Of a stretch of 64,000 bases of DNA, positions 33,889 through 45,146 are shown in pieces. The stretch is from Labia minor (taxonomy: Eukaryota > Arthropoda > Insecta > Dermaptera > Spongiphoridae), in assembly GCA_963082975.1 (NCBI GenBank), contig OY720348.1:64877719-64941718 (forward strand), read 5' to 3'. The notes under the pieces were generated by a model. It searched no databases. It had not been told where the DNA came from and saw only the letters and a program-made list of their open reading frames with translations. Position numbers and translations under genes: made by a program. Position 1 is the stretch's first letter. Every line of letters begins with the position of its first letter.

Positions 33889-34205
33889 TAAAAGGTTTTA
33901 TGTTCACCATGATAAATTAACATATTAACATTTTTCAAAAATAAATGAATAAATAAAAGAATATAACGACAAAAAAAAAATGATATTTCAATTTTATTAA
34001 ATTTCAATAAGTAATCATAATAATATAAGAATTTTAATATAACTATAAATTTAATTGAATATAATTTTAAACAATTTAAATTGTATAATTAATAATATAG
34101 ATTCATCACTTTCAATATAATTTTTTTTGAAAGTTAAAAAATGTGTTCATTTTTTTCAATTTAAATTTAATTATTAAAATGATAATGTGGAAAAAGATTG
34201 ATTTT

Positions 34206-34447
34206 CGGTAATAATGAAAAGTACCTGGTTCACCGAGCGGTCAATAAAAAAATGATTCCTTATTATCTGGTTTGGCTGGTAATATTAATACCTGATTCAC
34301 CGAATCGCCATTCAAATAATGTAAAAGAAGATAAATTAAAATAAATTAATCATAAAACATACAGCCCTTAGACGTACCTATTAATGCACTGAAAGACAAA
34401 AGTATGGCCTGTGTATATAACATTATATATATTTCGTAATTTTATTT
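34206..34447 (-). repeat. Family C partial copy C4
   Basis: Plus-strand reading: aagtacctggttcaccgagc, ttattatctggtttggctgg, acatacagcccttagacgta. It then fuses directly to a family B fragment. Confidence 0.65.
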
Positions 34448-34617
34448 CAAGCTGTACACGTATATACGGAGACACATCGGACGGACGGACAGACATTATC
34501 ATAAAAATACTTTTTTCTATTAACAAAATGGATGATTCATGGAGATATGTAAAACTCGTCACATGTGAAATTTCGTGTGAAAACAATACCTTCCCTTTCT
34601 ATCGTCGATCGGTAAAT
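34448..34617 (-). repeat. Family B partial copy B3
   Basis: On the minus strand it reads accgatcgacgatagaaagg, ggtattgttttcacac and a GTCC microsatellite (about 34478-34494), then stops at tgtacagctt. It lies just upstream of the zinc-finger gene's putative promoter. Confidence 0.75.
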
Positions 34618-34851
34618 AGTAATTTGTCGACAGCAGCGCCATCTAACAATGATAAGAGTAAAAATACATAAGGTTTCCGGAAGTCAAATTTGCCTGTCAC
34701 TCACCTGGTTGCTATGTTAACTACAAATATTTGGTTATTTTAAATGTAAATGAAAATCAAAATTTAAAACGTTTATATCACAGACCATCTGGTTTATATT
34801 ACTTATTACCTAGTAAATATTTTATAATTGATAATACATTAATCAATTAAA
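34618..34851 (+). promoter_or_regulatory. Probable promoter/5' leader region of the zinc-finger gene
   Basis: This is the stretch between a truncated family-B repeat and the zinc-finger start codon. Its first 110 bases are less A+T-rich than the surroundings and include gcagcgccatctaac, an ETS-like ccggaagt and gttgctatg. I see no clear TATA box placement or initiator, so the assignment is positional. The remainder up to the ATG is A+T-rich leader. Confidence 0.35.
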
Positions 34852-34897
34852 ATGGATCTTTATTCGCAAGAAGAGACAAAATATCCAATATATATAG
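34852..34897 (+). CDS. C2H2 zinc-finger protein, exon 1
   Basis: The exon starts at the ATG in the context aaaATGg and encodes MDLYSQEETKYPIYI plus one base of a Gly codon, ending at the donor gttagt. A 176-nt A+T-rich intron separates it from exon 2, whose first two bases complete the codon. I chose this start because the finger frame at 35074 has no ATG before the array, and the only phase-compatible upstream ATG with a donor is this one. The short acidic leader resembles those of small arthropod C2H2 genes. No KRAB, ZAD or BTB domain is visible. Confidence 0.7.
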
Positions 34898-35073
34898 GTT
34901 AGTTTTGATTTCTTTTATTATGTTTTTTTCATCTAAAGTAATGTTAATTGTCATTAAAAATTTTTGTTTTTAGTATTATTTATAATGATATTATTCCTTA
35001 AATTGAATTATAAAATAGTTAGATATATAAAAATATAATGAATTAAAATAACGAAAAACAATTCTTTTTTTAG

Positions 35074-36524
35074 GTCCTCTATATCCTTGTGTATACTGTC
35101 ATACGAATTTTATAAGTGAGGAATTTTTATGTAAACATCTTAAAAAATGTTTTCATAAAAAAATATTTTCCATTTTCAAAAATGATGTAAAATTCAAAAA
35201 GGATACAGAGAAATATTTAGACGAAAAATTTAAAGAAGAAACTAATTCAAACCATACTGAAGACAAACACTTTCAATGTAATTATTGTGAAAAGAAATTT
35301 AAATGGAAATCACATTTAAATACACATTTATTAATTCATACAGGAGAAAAACATTTTGAATGTAATTATTGCGAAAAGAAGTTTAATCAGAAATTAAGAT
35401 TAGATAAACATTTATTAATTCATACAGGAGAAAAACGTTTTGAATGTAATTATTGTAAAAAGAAATTTAATCAGAAATCAAATTTAAATACACATTTATT
35501 AATTCATACAGGAGAAAAACCTTTTGAATGTAATTATTGCGAAAAGAAGTTTAATCAGAAATCAAGTTTAGATAAACATTTATTAATTCATACAGGAGAA
35601 AAACCTTTTGAATGTAATTATTGCGAAAAGAAGTTTAATCAGAAATCAAGTTTAGATAAACATTTATTAATTCATACAGGAGAAAAACCTTTTGAATGTA
35701 ATTATTGTAAAAAGAAATTTAATCAGAAATCAAGTTTAGATAAACATTTATTAATTCATACAGGAGAAAAACGTTTTGAATGTAATTATTGTAAAAAGAA
35801 ATTTAATATGAAATCAAATTTAAATACACATTTATTAATTCATACAGGAGAAAAACCTTTTGAATGTAATTATTGTAAAAAGAAATTTAATATCAAATCA
35901 AATTTAAATACACATTTATTAATTCATACAGGAGAAAAACATTTTGAATGTAATTATTGCGAAAAGAAGTTTAATCAGAAATCAAGTTTAGATAAACATT
36001 TATTAATTCATATAGGAGAAAAACCTTTTGAATGTAATTATTGTAAAAAGAAATTTAATATGAAATCAAATTTAAATACACATTTATTAATTCATACAGG
36101 AGAAAAACCTTTTGAATGTAATTATTGTAAAAAGAAATTTAATATCAAATCAAATTTAAATCGACATTTATTAATTCATACAGGAGAAAAACATTTTGAA
36201 TGTAATGATTGTGAAAAGAAATTTAATATGAAATCAAATTTAAATACACATTTATTAATTCATACAGGAGAAAAACCTTTTGAATGTAATTATTGTGAAA
36301 AGAAATTTAATCAGAAATCAAGTTTAGATAAACATTTATTAATTCATACAGGAGAAAAACCTTTTGAATGTAATTATTGTAAAAAGAAATTTAATCAGAA
36401 ATCAAGTTTAGATAAACATTTATTAATTCATACAGGAGAAAAACGTTTTGAATGTAATTATTGTAAAAAGAAATTTAATATGAAATCAAATTTAAATACA
36501 CATTTATTAATACATAATGTTTGA
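35074..36524 (+). CDS. C2H2 zinc-finger protein, exon 2 with a 15-finger tandem array
   Basis: The acceptor tttttag precedes a frame open to the TGA at 36522-36524; with exon 1 the protein is 498 residues. A degenerate finger (YPCVYCHTNFISEEF...) and a lysine/acid-rich spacer come first. They are followed by 15 fingers of 28 residues with canonical TGEKPFEC-type linkers (HTGEKPFECNYCKKKF), from about 35266 to the end. Helix residues at -1/2/3/6 fall into few classes: QSSK (fingers 4, 5, 6, 9, 13, 14), MSNT (7, 10, 12, 15), ISNT (8), ISNR (11), QSNT (3), QLRK (2) and WSHT (1). One linker has Ile for Thr. It is probably a nuclear DNA-binding protein; its target is unknown. The repeats are almost identical in DNA, suggesting recent expansion or gene conversion. 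The gene lies inside a glypican intron on the same strand. No ortholog is recognised. Confidence 0.9.
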
Positions 36525-36839
36525 AAAATAGGATTAATAATAAAAACAACATTTTCTATATATATAGCTTATATACTTTATAGCACAAATTGAAGTTTAA
36601 ATCAATAAAAATTTGATTTATTTAACTGAGTATTTATATTAACTATTTTATTTGGTCCATTAATAATTACATTATTACTAATTATCTATTCCATTTAAGA
36701 ATCCTATCATTTTATTATCCATATGTTTTAATTTATTTATTATTTATTTATACAACTCTAAAATATGTCTATGATTCTTTCATTTTACTAATCTATAATT
36801 GTAAATAAAAAAGAAACTTTATAAAATCCTTATTTTATT
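36525..36839 (+). other. Probable 3' UTR of the zinc-finger gene
   Basis: This is A+T-rich sequence directly after the stop codon, with AATAAA-like hexamers about 15 and 80 bases downstream (for example in atcaataaaaatttg near 36604). Either could serve as a polyadenylation signal. No other feature is visible here. Confidence 0.4.
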
Positions 36840-36975
36840 TCTTACACGAGAAAACCATTTTGAATTTACTTTAATTACAATTAAATTGTCATTTACTAAT
36901 TCATACAGGTAAAAAGTTTTTTTGAATGAAATTATTGTAAAAAGAAAATTAATAATATTTAACATTTATTAATAC
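36840..36975 (+). pseudogene. Decayed zinc-finger repeat units downstream of the gene
   Basis: Two stretches still match the 84-bp finger unit of the upstream gene. One resembles gagaaaaacattttgaatgt; the other contains aattcatacagg, gaattattgtaaaaagaaa and catttattaatacat. Both have lost key Cys codons and frame. They show that the array once extended about 450 bp further right, or that a partial copy was left there. This is a broken host repeat, not a separate gene. Confidence 0.65.
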
Positions 36976-37530
36976 ATACCCCTTGTTCACCGAGCAACCG
37001 GTTAATTAAATTAAATCAATTAAAAAAATGATTTCTTATTATTGGTTTGGCTGGTAATATTAATACCTGATCCACCGAATCGCCATTGAAATAATTTAAA
37101 AGAACATAAATAAAAAAAAATTATTCATAAAACATACAATCCTTAAACGTACTTATTAATGCACTGGATGAGAACAAATAATGGTTTTAAAAAAATATTT
37201 ATTTAGAGATAAAACTAACATTTCAGCTATGCTGCTATTATGGTTTTTTAGATCATACCTGGTACATTATAAGATCATACCTGGTTCACTCAGTCGCATC
37301 TCGATCATTAAAAAAAACATTCCTAATTATCGGGTTTGATTGGTAATATTTATTACTGGTTCACTGAGTCACCGTTCAAATAATTTAAAAAAATATAAAT
37401 GACTAATAAGACATATACTCCTTAAACGTATGTATTAATGCACTGAAAGACAGAAAAATAGGCCTGTTGATATAATATATATATATTTTCGTAAACTTTA
37501 TTTATTTATATGAACATATAGAAAAAAAAG
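36976..37530 (-). repeat. Two family C partial copies in tandem (C5, C6)
   Basis: ttggctggtaatattaatac at about 37047 and ttgattggtaatatttatta at about 37336 each precede an acatac...ccttaaacgta block. cctggttcact hairpin ends occur near 37269. Both are minus-strand and truncated. Confidence 0.6.
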
Positions 37531-37544
37531 TTTTTGTCTGCACA

Positions 37545-37730
37545 TTGCTGTTAATTTAAAATTTTTTGCATATCTTCGCGTTTCATGACCTCTAGAATCC
37601 AAGAGTGACTTTAGAATTTTTCATGTCTGTCTGTCTGTCTGGAAATTTTAACGTTATAGATTCAACATTGGCTGAAGCGATTTCGATGAAATCACATCAC
37701 AATATTCTTGCATATCTCAGAAATTAATTT
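37545..37730 (+). repeat. Family D repeat with GTCT microsatellite
   Basis: gcatatcttcgcgtttcatg, tgactttagaatttttcatg and (GTCT)n at about 37625-37640 also occur near 56388-56560 and, in part, 7700-7795. It directly abuts family B copy B4. Confidence 0.6.
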
Positions 37731-37731
37731 T

Positions 37732-38275
37732 TACCGACCGTCGATAGTAAGGAAGGTATTGTTTTCACACCAAATTTCAAATGTGGAGATTTTTACATAT
37801 CTCCACGAATCATGCATTTTCTAAACAGAAAAAAGTATTTTTAGCATGATGTCTATCCGTCCGTCCGTCTGTCCGTCTGTCCGCCCGTCTGTCCGTCCGT
37901 CCGTATAGATATATACAGCCTGAACGGCTCTACGGATTTTGATGAAATTTGGTATATTTACTTAATGCATCAGTGAGATGAATTAATCAACTTTTGGTGC
38001 AAATCCGGAAACCGGAAGTGGTAGTATTAGCGATCGACGATAGGAAGGGAAGGGTTATTTTCACACCAAATTTCATATGAGGAGATTATTTTACATATCA
38101 ACACGAATCATGCACTTTGTATTGGTTTTATCCTCGAGAAAAATAATCTTTATTAGTTTTTTCTTAATTTAAAATTATATGACGTCATCCAGCCATTCAT
38201 TACGTCACAGCCTGGTCTTCCATATATATAATAAATAAAATTAAATTAAAAATATTTATGTTATATCCATACATC
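37732..38275 (+). repeat. Family B element, copy B4 (3' truncated)
   Basis: Starts accgaccgtcg after a T tract and has a long GTCC/GTCT microsatellite (about 37857-37902). The interior is intact through two gacgtca-type boxes; the 3' subterminal repeat and hairpin are missing. Confidence 0.8.
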
Positions 38276-38302
38276 ACACAGACTAATATAATATTCCCAC
38301 CT

Positions 38303-38424
38303 CTTGAAAATGGCGCCAAAATGGGTGCTGAAACGTCGAGAAGAAGACCCAGAATCCCAAAAATATTCCCACCTAAATAACCTTACCTCTTGAAAATGAC
38401 GCCAAAATGGGTGCTGAAACGTCG
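38303..38424 (+). ncRNA. Two tandem hammerhead-ribozyme-like motifs (86-bp period)
   Basis: 38303-38338 and 38389-38424 both read cttgaaaatg, then a gcgcc / ggtgc stem (gcgcc to acgcc in the second), then ctgaaacgtc. The arrangement CUNGAnnA, stem II, GAAAC, GUC resembles a hammerhead core of the kind carried by Penelope-like retroelements, but the first core box deviates from CUGANGA. Activity is unlikely or unknown; this is probably a fossil. Confidence 0.4.
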
Positions 38425-38460
38425 AGAAAACAATCTCACAAAAATACGTGATTATATCCC

Positions 38461-39695
38461 GGATAAATCTGTTAATAATATATATATTTATATATATTCA
38501 TGGGTTTGAAGGAAAATATGTGTATAAATGTATATCCACGTTAAGAATGGTAGTTTTGGAGAGAATGCCAACCTAAAAAAAAATAAATATTTAACGAGGC
38601 AAATAGGAATTTTACAGAATATTTTTTTAATAGTTTTTTACTAGAATATTTATTGATTCAATTTTTATATTTATAAATTACTTTTTTTTTAAATTTTGTT
38701 TAAGTTTATAAATAAATTTCGGTTTTATTTTCCTTCATGTTTTACTATGGTTAAGGCGTTTCTATCCGAGCAGTTATTCAATGTTTGATCAATAGTGAAT
38801 CCAACAATTGCCAAAATATCCCTATCTTTTTTCTTATCCTTTTTATTTTCCAATTCATAAAGCAGAACTGGGGAGTCAACTTTAATGAGTTGGAAAACCG
38901 GAGTTAAACCGATTTAAAAGTTACCTAACAACATTAGCAATTTTCTTTGGTATTATCGATCCTTTTTAGGCACCTGACAACAACTTTTCTATTAAAAATC
39001 GACATACAAAAATTATTTCATGTTTGGTAAGGTTGGGGGGGGGGAAGGTGAGTTGGGGAAAACTCTTCAATTAAATCCATGGTTAATCTTTTATGATCTC
39101 AACGAACTTGAAATGAACATCATTCAATTCTAGATTAATAAATAAATTTTATTTAAAAAAAAAAAAAAATAAAAATAAAAAAAAAATAAAAAAAAATGAA
39201 AAGAAAAAAAAAATATATAAATAATTTTTGCTTTAATCAAAAAAGTTTTTAAGAAATTAAAATCAACAATTTTTTATATTAGTCCTATGCTTTTATTTAA
39301 ATTAGAATATTTAAGAAATAAATGAAAAAAAAAAAAATGTCTATCATGAAGATGAATTTAGGTATTGTGGAGAGGTAGAGTTCCGAACCTTATCAGAAAT
39401 TTTTTTCCCTAAGAAACATGAAAAATTTGAAATTTCCTTTTAATCTAAAAATATATATTATTTTTGCTTCAATGTAGATACCTATACCAATACTGCCCGG
39501 GCATAGTCATTTAAATTGTGGATTTTATTCTGATTTCATAGTTCCTTACATTTACATATCTTTGTATCAGTATGTGGATTCTAAAACAGTGATTAGAATA
39601 TTAATTAATAAATAAAAAAATTGATTAAAATTTAGGATGAAAATTTTTTTACCAATCTACCTATTTCATATATTTTTTCTAGTTTAATTCCTTGA
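38461..39695. other. A+T-rich intron DNA; no gene seen
   Basis: Poly-A and A+T tracts (about 39155-39220), a G run near 39034-39043 and a ctgcccgggcatag patch at about 39494. No protein or repeat is recognised. Confidence 0.45.
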
Positions 39696-39699
39696 TAAA

Positions 39700-39930
39700 G
39701 GGACTGACAAACCAGTCAACTGCCCGGGGCGCCATATTTTAAGGGGCGCCGATATAAAAATAAAATATTTTTTTTACATTCATTATTATTATTTTTTTTT
39801 TTAATTATTATCTTTTCCCTTTATTACTTTTTTTTTAATTTGCAGTAAATTTGTATATTCTTGTATGAAAGGGCGCCAAATTTTTCTTTAGCCAGGGGCG
39901 CTCAATACCCTAGAACCGTATATTTTTCTT
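39700..39930. mobile_element. Possible MITE with ggggcgcc boxes near both ends
   Basis: The left side has cccggggcgccatattttaa and ggggcgcc; the right side has gggcgccaaatttttcttta and ccaggggcgctc. These are partially inverse to each other around a T-rich core. End points and target duplication are not clear. Confidence 0.4.
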
Positions 39931-40058
39931 CACCCCCTAATATTACTTTATTCATTTATTTTTATTCCCTCTCTTTTTCTCTTTTTCATTTATTTATACC
40001 CAATTACCTATCAAAAATTCAAATTTTTTTCTATCGTTATTTTAAAAAATAAAAAAAC

Positions 40059-40092
<34 letters not shown>

Positions 40093-40599
40093 ATTATACA
40101 TAAGAATAAAATTAACCTCTGACATCAACTTAATGAATGTATTTTGCCTCTCGTTAAATGTCAGTAATTCAAACAAAACAATTAAGTGTATATTTTATGG
40201 TTTGTCTCCATATATTTATTTATTTATTTATTTTAAACTATATGCTATTTGAAGTTGTGTAATATGCTTTTATCACCCTCCACTTTCTTTACATACCTCT
40301 ATTTGAATATTTTCTTGTTTATTTATTTAAAATTAAATTCAAATGCAATATTAATTTGTATAATATAATAATAAATATCCAGATTACATAATTTTTGGTA
40401 GAATGAATAAATGTACTTACAAAAAAAAAACGTAATCAACATTCTATTGTAATTTAAATTAATTGAAAAATAAAAATGGATATAAAAAATAATTCACTTG
40501 TGTTGAATGTGAGTAGAACTGAAGAGTGGTCAAAGGATTCGACTAAGCGGGATTTTTATTTCTTTCAGTGCGTCACTACGTAGTTTTTCATATTGAAAA

Positions 40600-41110
40600 T
40601 ATTAGGTATATTATATGTATTTATAATTTTAACGAGGTTTCTTCACCTTGATGTAATAATTTGAAACCTCTATTGGATATGTATAGCATTTTGTAGTAAC
40701 CTCCAACAAAATACCTCAACTCTAGAGTCTGAAATAATTTCCAAAACTCTTTGGACGAAATATGATGCTTAAGAGGACAGTAAATTGTAGATTGTAATAG
40801 ATCCATTTACATCGTTGATTATCAAAGAGGTTGATTGTAAATATTCTTTGTTAAAATTGTGTTTTCTTTATTGTTCTTAATTGTATCTTTAATTATGTTC
40901 CTCCATGTGATCTGGTAATCTGAGTGATTCGTAAAGTATAAGCTATAATGGGGAATTTTTAAGTAACTTCTTGAGTTAAAATGAGTCTCAACAATTAACA
41001 TAATTTCTATGCTTTTGTCTACCAAGTTTTGTTTTAGTTCACAGCAATGCCTCAATACGATGTTCTCAATCCATAATGAAATGTTAAGGCCCATTATATG
41101 AATAATCATA
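40600..41110 (-). mobile_element. Jockey-like LINE: endonuclease part (inverted relative to its RT part)
   Basis: The minus strand encodes GLNISLWIENIVL, IEIMLIVETHFNSRSYLKIP and YSLYFTNHSDY, then TIYCPLKHHIS and LELRYFVGGYYKMLYISNRG. This is the AP-endonuclease pattern of jockey-clade LINEs (NISLWNANGL, IDIxLISETHF, AVYCPPKH, RFIAGGDYNAKH). Catalytic residues are partly lost (GGDYN is GGYYK). It is broken in at least one frame. Sequence to about 41400 may hold ORF1 zinc-knuckle remnants. Confidence 0.8.
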
Positions 41111-41499
41111 GAACCGACTGGAATAATTATGCGAAGATCCTAAACCAAAATTTAGATTTAACCCTTCGTCGAGTGCAATACTGAATCTAACAAAATCAGA
41201 CGCACCCTACCTTCCTAATTAATATTTGATTCAAATCACTTTTAGGGTAGTCTTTTCAAGATATAGAGAAAGTGGATATTCCAAATTCTTAAACATTAAA
41301 ATCAAGAATTAAGGCAAAATGCTGTTTCATTGGTCACAGTTGTTTGTAGTAAACGATGCCGGGTATTCCATATCGGTAGTTGTATAGCAGGTCTTTAACT
41401 AAGCATTTGGTTAAGGCAGATTGGTTGATGACTATTCACACATTCTATCCACATAAAAATTATTTCTAAATATTTACACCAAGACAGTCCAAAACATAT

Positions 41500-42110
41500 T
41501 TAAGACTCAATAATTAAAAAAATAATAAATAAATTCAGACCACAATGACAGAGAAACAGTTCTTCAAACTTTCCAACTCAGTGATAATGTATCATAAACC
41601 TGGAAAGCCACCAGAGGAGTAAAATATAGAACTATTAGTCTACTATTATCCTTCATATCTAAATTGTTCAACTAGACTGTACTCATTTCTTATAAAAAAT
41701 GATATAATTCCTAGCCATTAATTTGGCTTTAGAGAAAAATCTGATACCATTGAGCAAGTTTATCGAATTCTTAATGCAACAAACAATTGTTCAGACGTAT
41801 ATCTCGATGTTTCTCGATTTTTGATAAAGTTTGACACTAGGGTTTCGGAAGCTATTTAGCATATTACAAGTCATTAATTTCAGGCTTGTGAATTCATACT
41901 TCGATGGCAGAAGTTTTAGAGTTAAGATGAATAATACAATTAGTGAGGTTTTCCCCGTTAGATGAGTAACCGCACAAGCTAGTTTTTTGGGATCTATTTT
42001 ATTATTTACCCTTTTCAGCCGACTTACGTACTAAATCAGACAACTTCAACGACTTATGCTCACGATATTGCAAAACCGATGTTGATGCCCTAAACATTTG
42101 AGACTAATCT
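41500..42110 (+). mobile_element. Jockey-like LINE: reverse transcriptase part
   Basis: The plus strand reads VIMYHKPGKPPEE, IIPSH-FGFREKSDTIEQVYR, ILNATNNCSDVYLDVSRFLI and, later, PTYVLNQTTSTTYAHDIA. These match jockey RT (VIMxxKPGKD, IPxHQFGFRxxHSTIEQVHR, VFLDVSQAFDKV, ATYADDTA). The catalytic box is decayed to YAHD, with several stops. Orientation is opposite to the endonuclease part, as in a twin-primed 5' inversion. Confidence 0.8.
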
Positions 42111-43200
42111 ACGATTTTATAAATTATTCGGTGGCATACACTATTTCTTCCTTTTTATCATATAGAGGAGAATCCTGGATACTTGGCACTAAATTTTTAT
42201 TGCTAAGTACTCTCGGACTCCTACCTGCCAACTCTCATCCCTATTAGTTCTAGAGAATTTACATCTTTATCTGTTGTTATTAATAATGTAATTTATTATT
42301 TTGTGCTTTTAACTCCTCTTAATACATTACTGGCTGGATTTTCTTGTAACACAGGCTTAATTATACTAAACAAGGTTTAAAATCGGAGTCTTTTCTTTCT
42401 CTACACTTAGCATATCTTTTCTGTTCTTTCTGTCTTTATTTATCATATGGTTTTTCTCTTGTTGGTTTTTTGCACAATTCGTGTATTTATTAATATATGT
42501 TTCTGTGTTATAATGTCTCATACATTTTCTTTAAGCTCTCCAAGTTTAAACTATTAACATGGTGTATTGCAATTAATTTCACTCCTTCGATCTCTAACTT
42601 TATTCTTTTTAATTTATTTAACAGGTCTTGGGGCGTTTCATTTGTTATTATTTTTATTATTTTACTACAGGTTTAAGGGTCAGGACCCTTAGATCTTATT
42701 TTGACAATTATTTCAAAATCTCCATTAACATTTGCCATTTTTGGTATTCTTTCTTTATAGAGCTTTTGTATAATAATTTCCATATCCAAATGTCCCGGTT
42801 CCACAATCTTCGTCTCAAATACTCACTATACTACTATTCTGACACTTATCATCATGCCATTTCATATTTTCAAAATTCCCCATTTTTCAAACGTGTCGAT
42901 TTTTCCTTCGTTGAAAAACAGGAATGATGCCCTTGTTCAGTGAGTTCCAGCATGTAATGTAATGGATTCTTTATTTTCCTCTCTTTTGATATATAGAACT
43001 ATATCTTTGACCTTGAAAATTTAGTGGGTTATAAGTCATTTTTTTCCTCCCTTTGTTTTTGTTTTCGCTTTTTCATTTCCTTTTGCTTTTCCTGTTACAG
43101 TCATAGTTTTAGACTCTCTGGCTTGGTCTCTCACTAGTGAAGTCTCACAGTTGCTGTGAAAACCAACAGTTCGAGACAAGCCCCAGAAATTTTATTTATT
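42111..43200 (+). mobile_element. Probable continuation/3' region of the LINE, ending in a hairpin
   Basis: No clear coding motif is seen. Near the right end, 43121-43184 forms an imperfect stem (ggcttggtctc / gagacaagcc) enclosing a tcacagttgctgtga hairpin. It is followed by an A+T-rich tail, which would suit a LINE 3' end. The assignment to the same element is inference. Confidence 0.35.
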
Positions 43201-43495
43201 TTATTAAAGTTCATTATCTTCTTGTATAATTTCCCCCTCCATCAAATATTCACCGATCTCTTTTCCCTACTTTCCTCTACATAAAAAATAATAAAATTAT
43301 GAAAATATATTTGGGAATTTATCTTGGATATGACTTAAATTTTTAGGAGTATGATTGATACCCATATGATTGTAGTAGGTTAAATCTTTATATAAGATAA
43401 TATTAATAATAATGATATTTAGTAGGGTCAATCAAATATGAATGAACCTTTAGTTGTTTAACAGTGAGAAGTGTATTTGTGTATGATTAGGCAAT

Positions 43496-43965
43496 TATAC
43501 TCGACTGGTGGGGATACTTAAAGTGGGAAAACCACATCAGTCGGCTTGTTCCGTTCTTAATTTAGTATCCCTTACAATGAGTGAGAGGATTATGCCCGTA
43601 TCTGTTGAACAACTCATGATTATAAAGTTTCACGTTTGTAAAAACATCAAACCAGCCGAAAATTACTCCATCTAGTGCATATAAAGTTCGGGGAAGCTAC
43701 CTTTTCAATATCCAGGGTGAAGATTTAGTGTAACGAAGTTAATCGAGGTAAACGTGTTGCGAATCTCGGAATGGAAACATTTGTGCGTAACTGATTAGAT
43801 ACACGTCCAACTTCATTTTACGTAAATGCAATCAAACGTTGGGAAAAAATATATAATAAAAGAAAGCAAATTATATAGAAAAATAATTTGTAGAAATGGA
43901 CCTGTTTTCTGTAAAATAAATTTTGTTTATACAAAAGACTCGTTTTTAGTTGATTCACCTTCATA
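43496..43965 (+). mobile_element. Internally deleted mariner relic
   Basis: The ATG at 43577 starts MSERIMPVSVEQLMIIKFHV. The frame carries stops soon after, and it matches the 19459 relic. After about 43800 the sequence switches to the C-terminal tail shared with 20937-21140 (gaaaaataatttgtagaaat, ttttgtttatacaaaa). The catalytic core is absent. Confidence 0.7.
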
Positions 43966-44150
43966 AATAAATTGCAGCCAAATTGCTGTAAAGTATTCAG
44001 TTCTGAAAAAATTGAAATTCCAGTTTAACGATTTCTGTCAATTCTTATTTGCTTTTTTATAGTTTATATAAATATTCAGATAAGACCTAGTAAAATTTTT
44101 ATTTCTATTGTTATTCATTATTCATATAATCATATTGGTATTTTGTTTTT

Positions 44151-44321
44151 TTTGATCGGAGGCGCTACTTTTTATCAAGTAGTTTCCCAATTTTGATCTT
44201 GGTGGCTTGATTGATTCCGTCACATAGACATCAGCTATACAAAATCCTTTGCTGTGGCCGGGACTTGAACCCGAGACCACGAGAATGTGAACCAGCTACG
44301 CTACCTCCTACCCTGTGGCGC

Positions 44322-44325
<4 letters not shown>
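44151..44325 (-). mobile_element. tRNA-derived SINE, copy S4
   Basis: Minus strand: gcgccacagggtaggaggta, an A-box-like tagcgtagctgg, a B-box-like gggttcaagtcccgg, and a body ending at tttgatcggaggcgctac in plus-strand reading. A CT/TA microsatellite (about 44323-44360) abuts the head. Confidence 0.8.
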
Positions 44326-44358
<33 letters not shown>

Positions 44359-44554
44359 AAATACTATATTTTTATTTAATAAGGAAAGATATATGAATAT
44401 TCAAAACATCTTATTTTATATAAATTGTTTTATTTTTAAATCAATAAAGTAGAATTATAAATAGATTAATTTTATAATAAAAATATAATGTATAATAATA
44501 AATTAATATTATATAAAATTTTATATTAATTAATTTTATTTAATTTTTTTTTAG

Positions 44555-44621
44555 GCACTACTACACCATAATTCTCGATCTTTGGAAGGACTTTTAGCAT
44601 CTACAGCATCATCGCTTCAGG
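44555..44621 (+). CDS. dally: Glypican (Dally/GPC3/5 class), short second core exon
   Basis: This is a 67-nt exon between a T-rich acceptor ending in ttag and the donor gtgaat. It begins in phase 0, matching the end of the 32605-32696 exon, and reads ALLHHNSRSLEGLLASTASS followed by LQ. One leftover G joins the AT that opens the next exon to make Asp. The segment aligns with the glypican stretch after the CC-x-x-M-E motif (in GPC3 about EQLLQSASMELKFLI), an amphipathic helix of the core. It contains no Cys. On its own it would be unrecognisable; the call rests on phase continuity on both sides and on its position in the alignment. A 7.7-kb repeat-filled intron follows. Confidence 0.8.
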
Positions 44622-45146
44622 GTGAATTTACAAAATATTTTATTTTATCTAAAATTTATTATTTTTAAATCAAAAATTTATAAATAATTAAAAAAAAAAC
44701 ACAAACTAAGTTGATTTATTTTTATTTTTATTCTTAAAAAATGACTTTAATAAATAAATATATATTTTACATGTTTATATTTTTTAAAATTTGTAATGAA
44801 GAAGAGAAAGGAGATAGGGGAGGGGGGAATACTTAGGTAAAAGTTATTTTCATTACTCGAGGAAGCTTTTGAATAGCTTAATTTAACCAAATCAGAAATT
44901 TAAATTAATTCTTGTTATTATAAAAACAAAAAAATCAACAAATAAATAAATCAACTTGCTTATTCCGTCTACTTAGTAATCCTTAAGAGGACACAGGAAA
45001 TGGCTTCTTCGTAGAAAGATAAAATATCATCATCATTCAGAGATGAATTTAGATGAATAATCTGCCCTTGTCAATATTTCTTTAGCAATACAATTTAACT
45101 ATCACTATTATATCATTATTATTATTATTGTTATTATTTATATTTT
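44622..45146 (+). other. Glypican intron, A+T-rich; no feature seen
   Basis: Contains a purine/G-rich patch near 44800-44830 and nothing recognisable. Confidence 0.45.
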
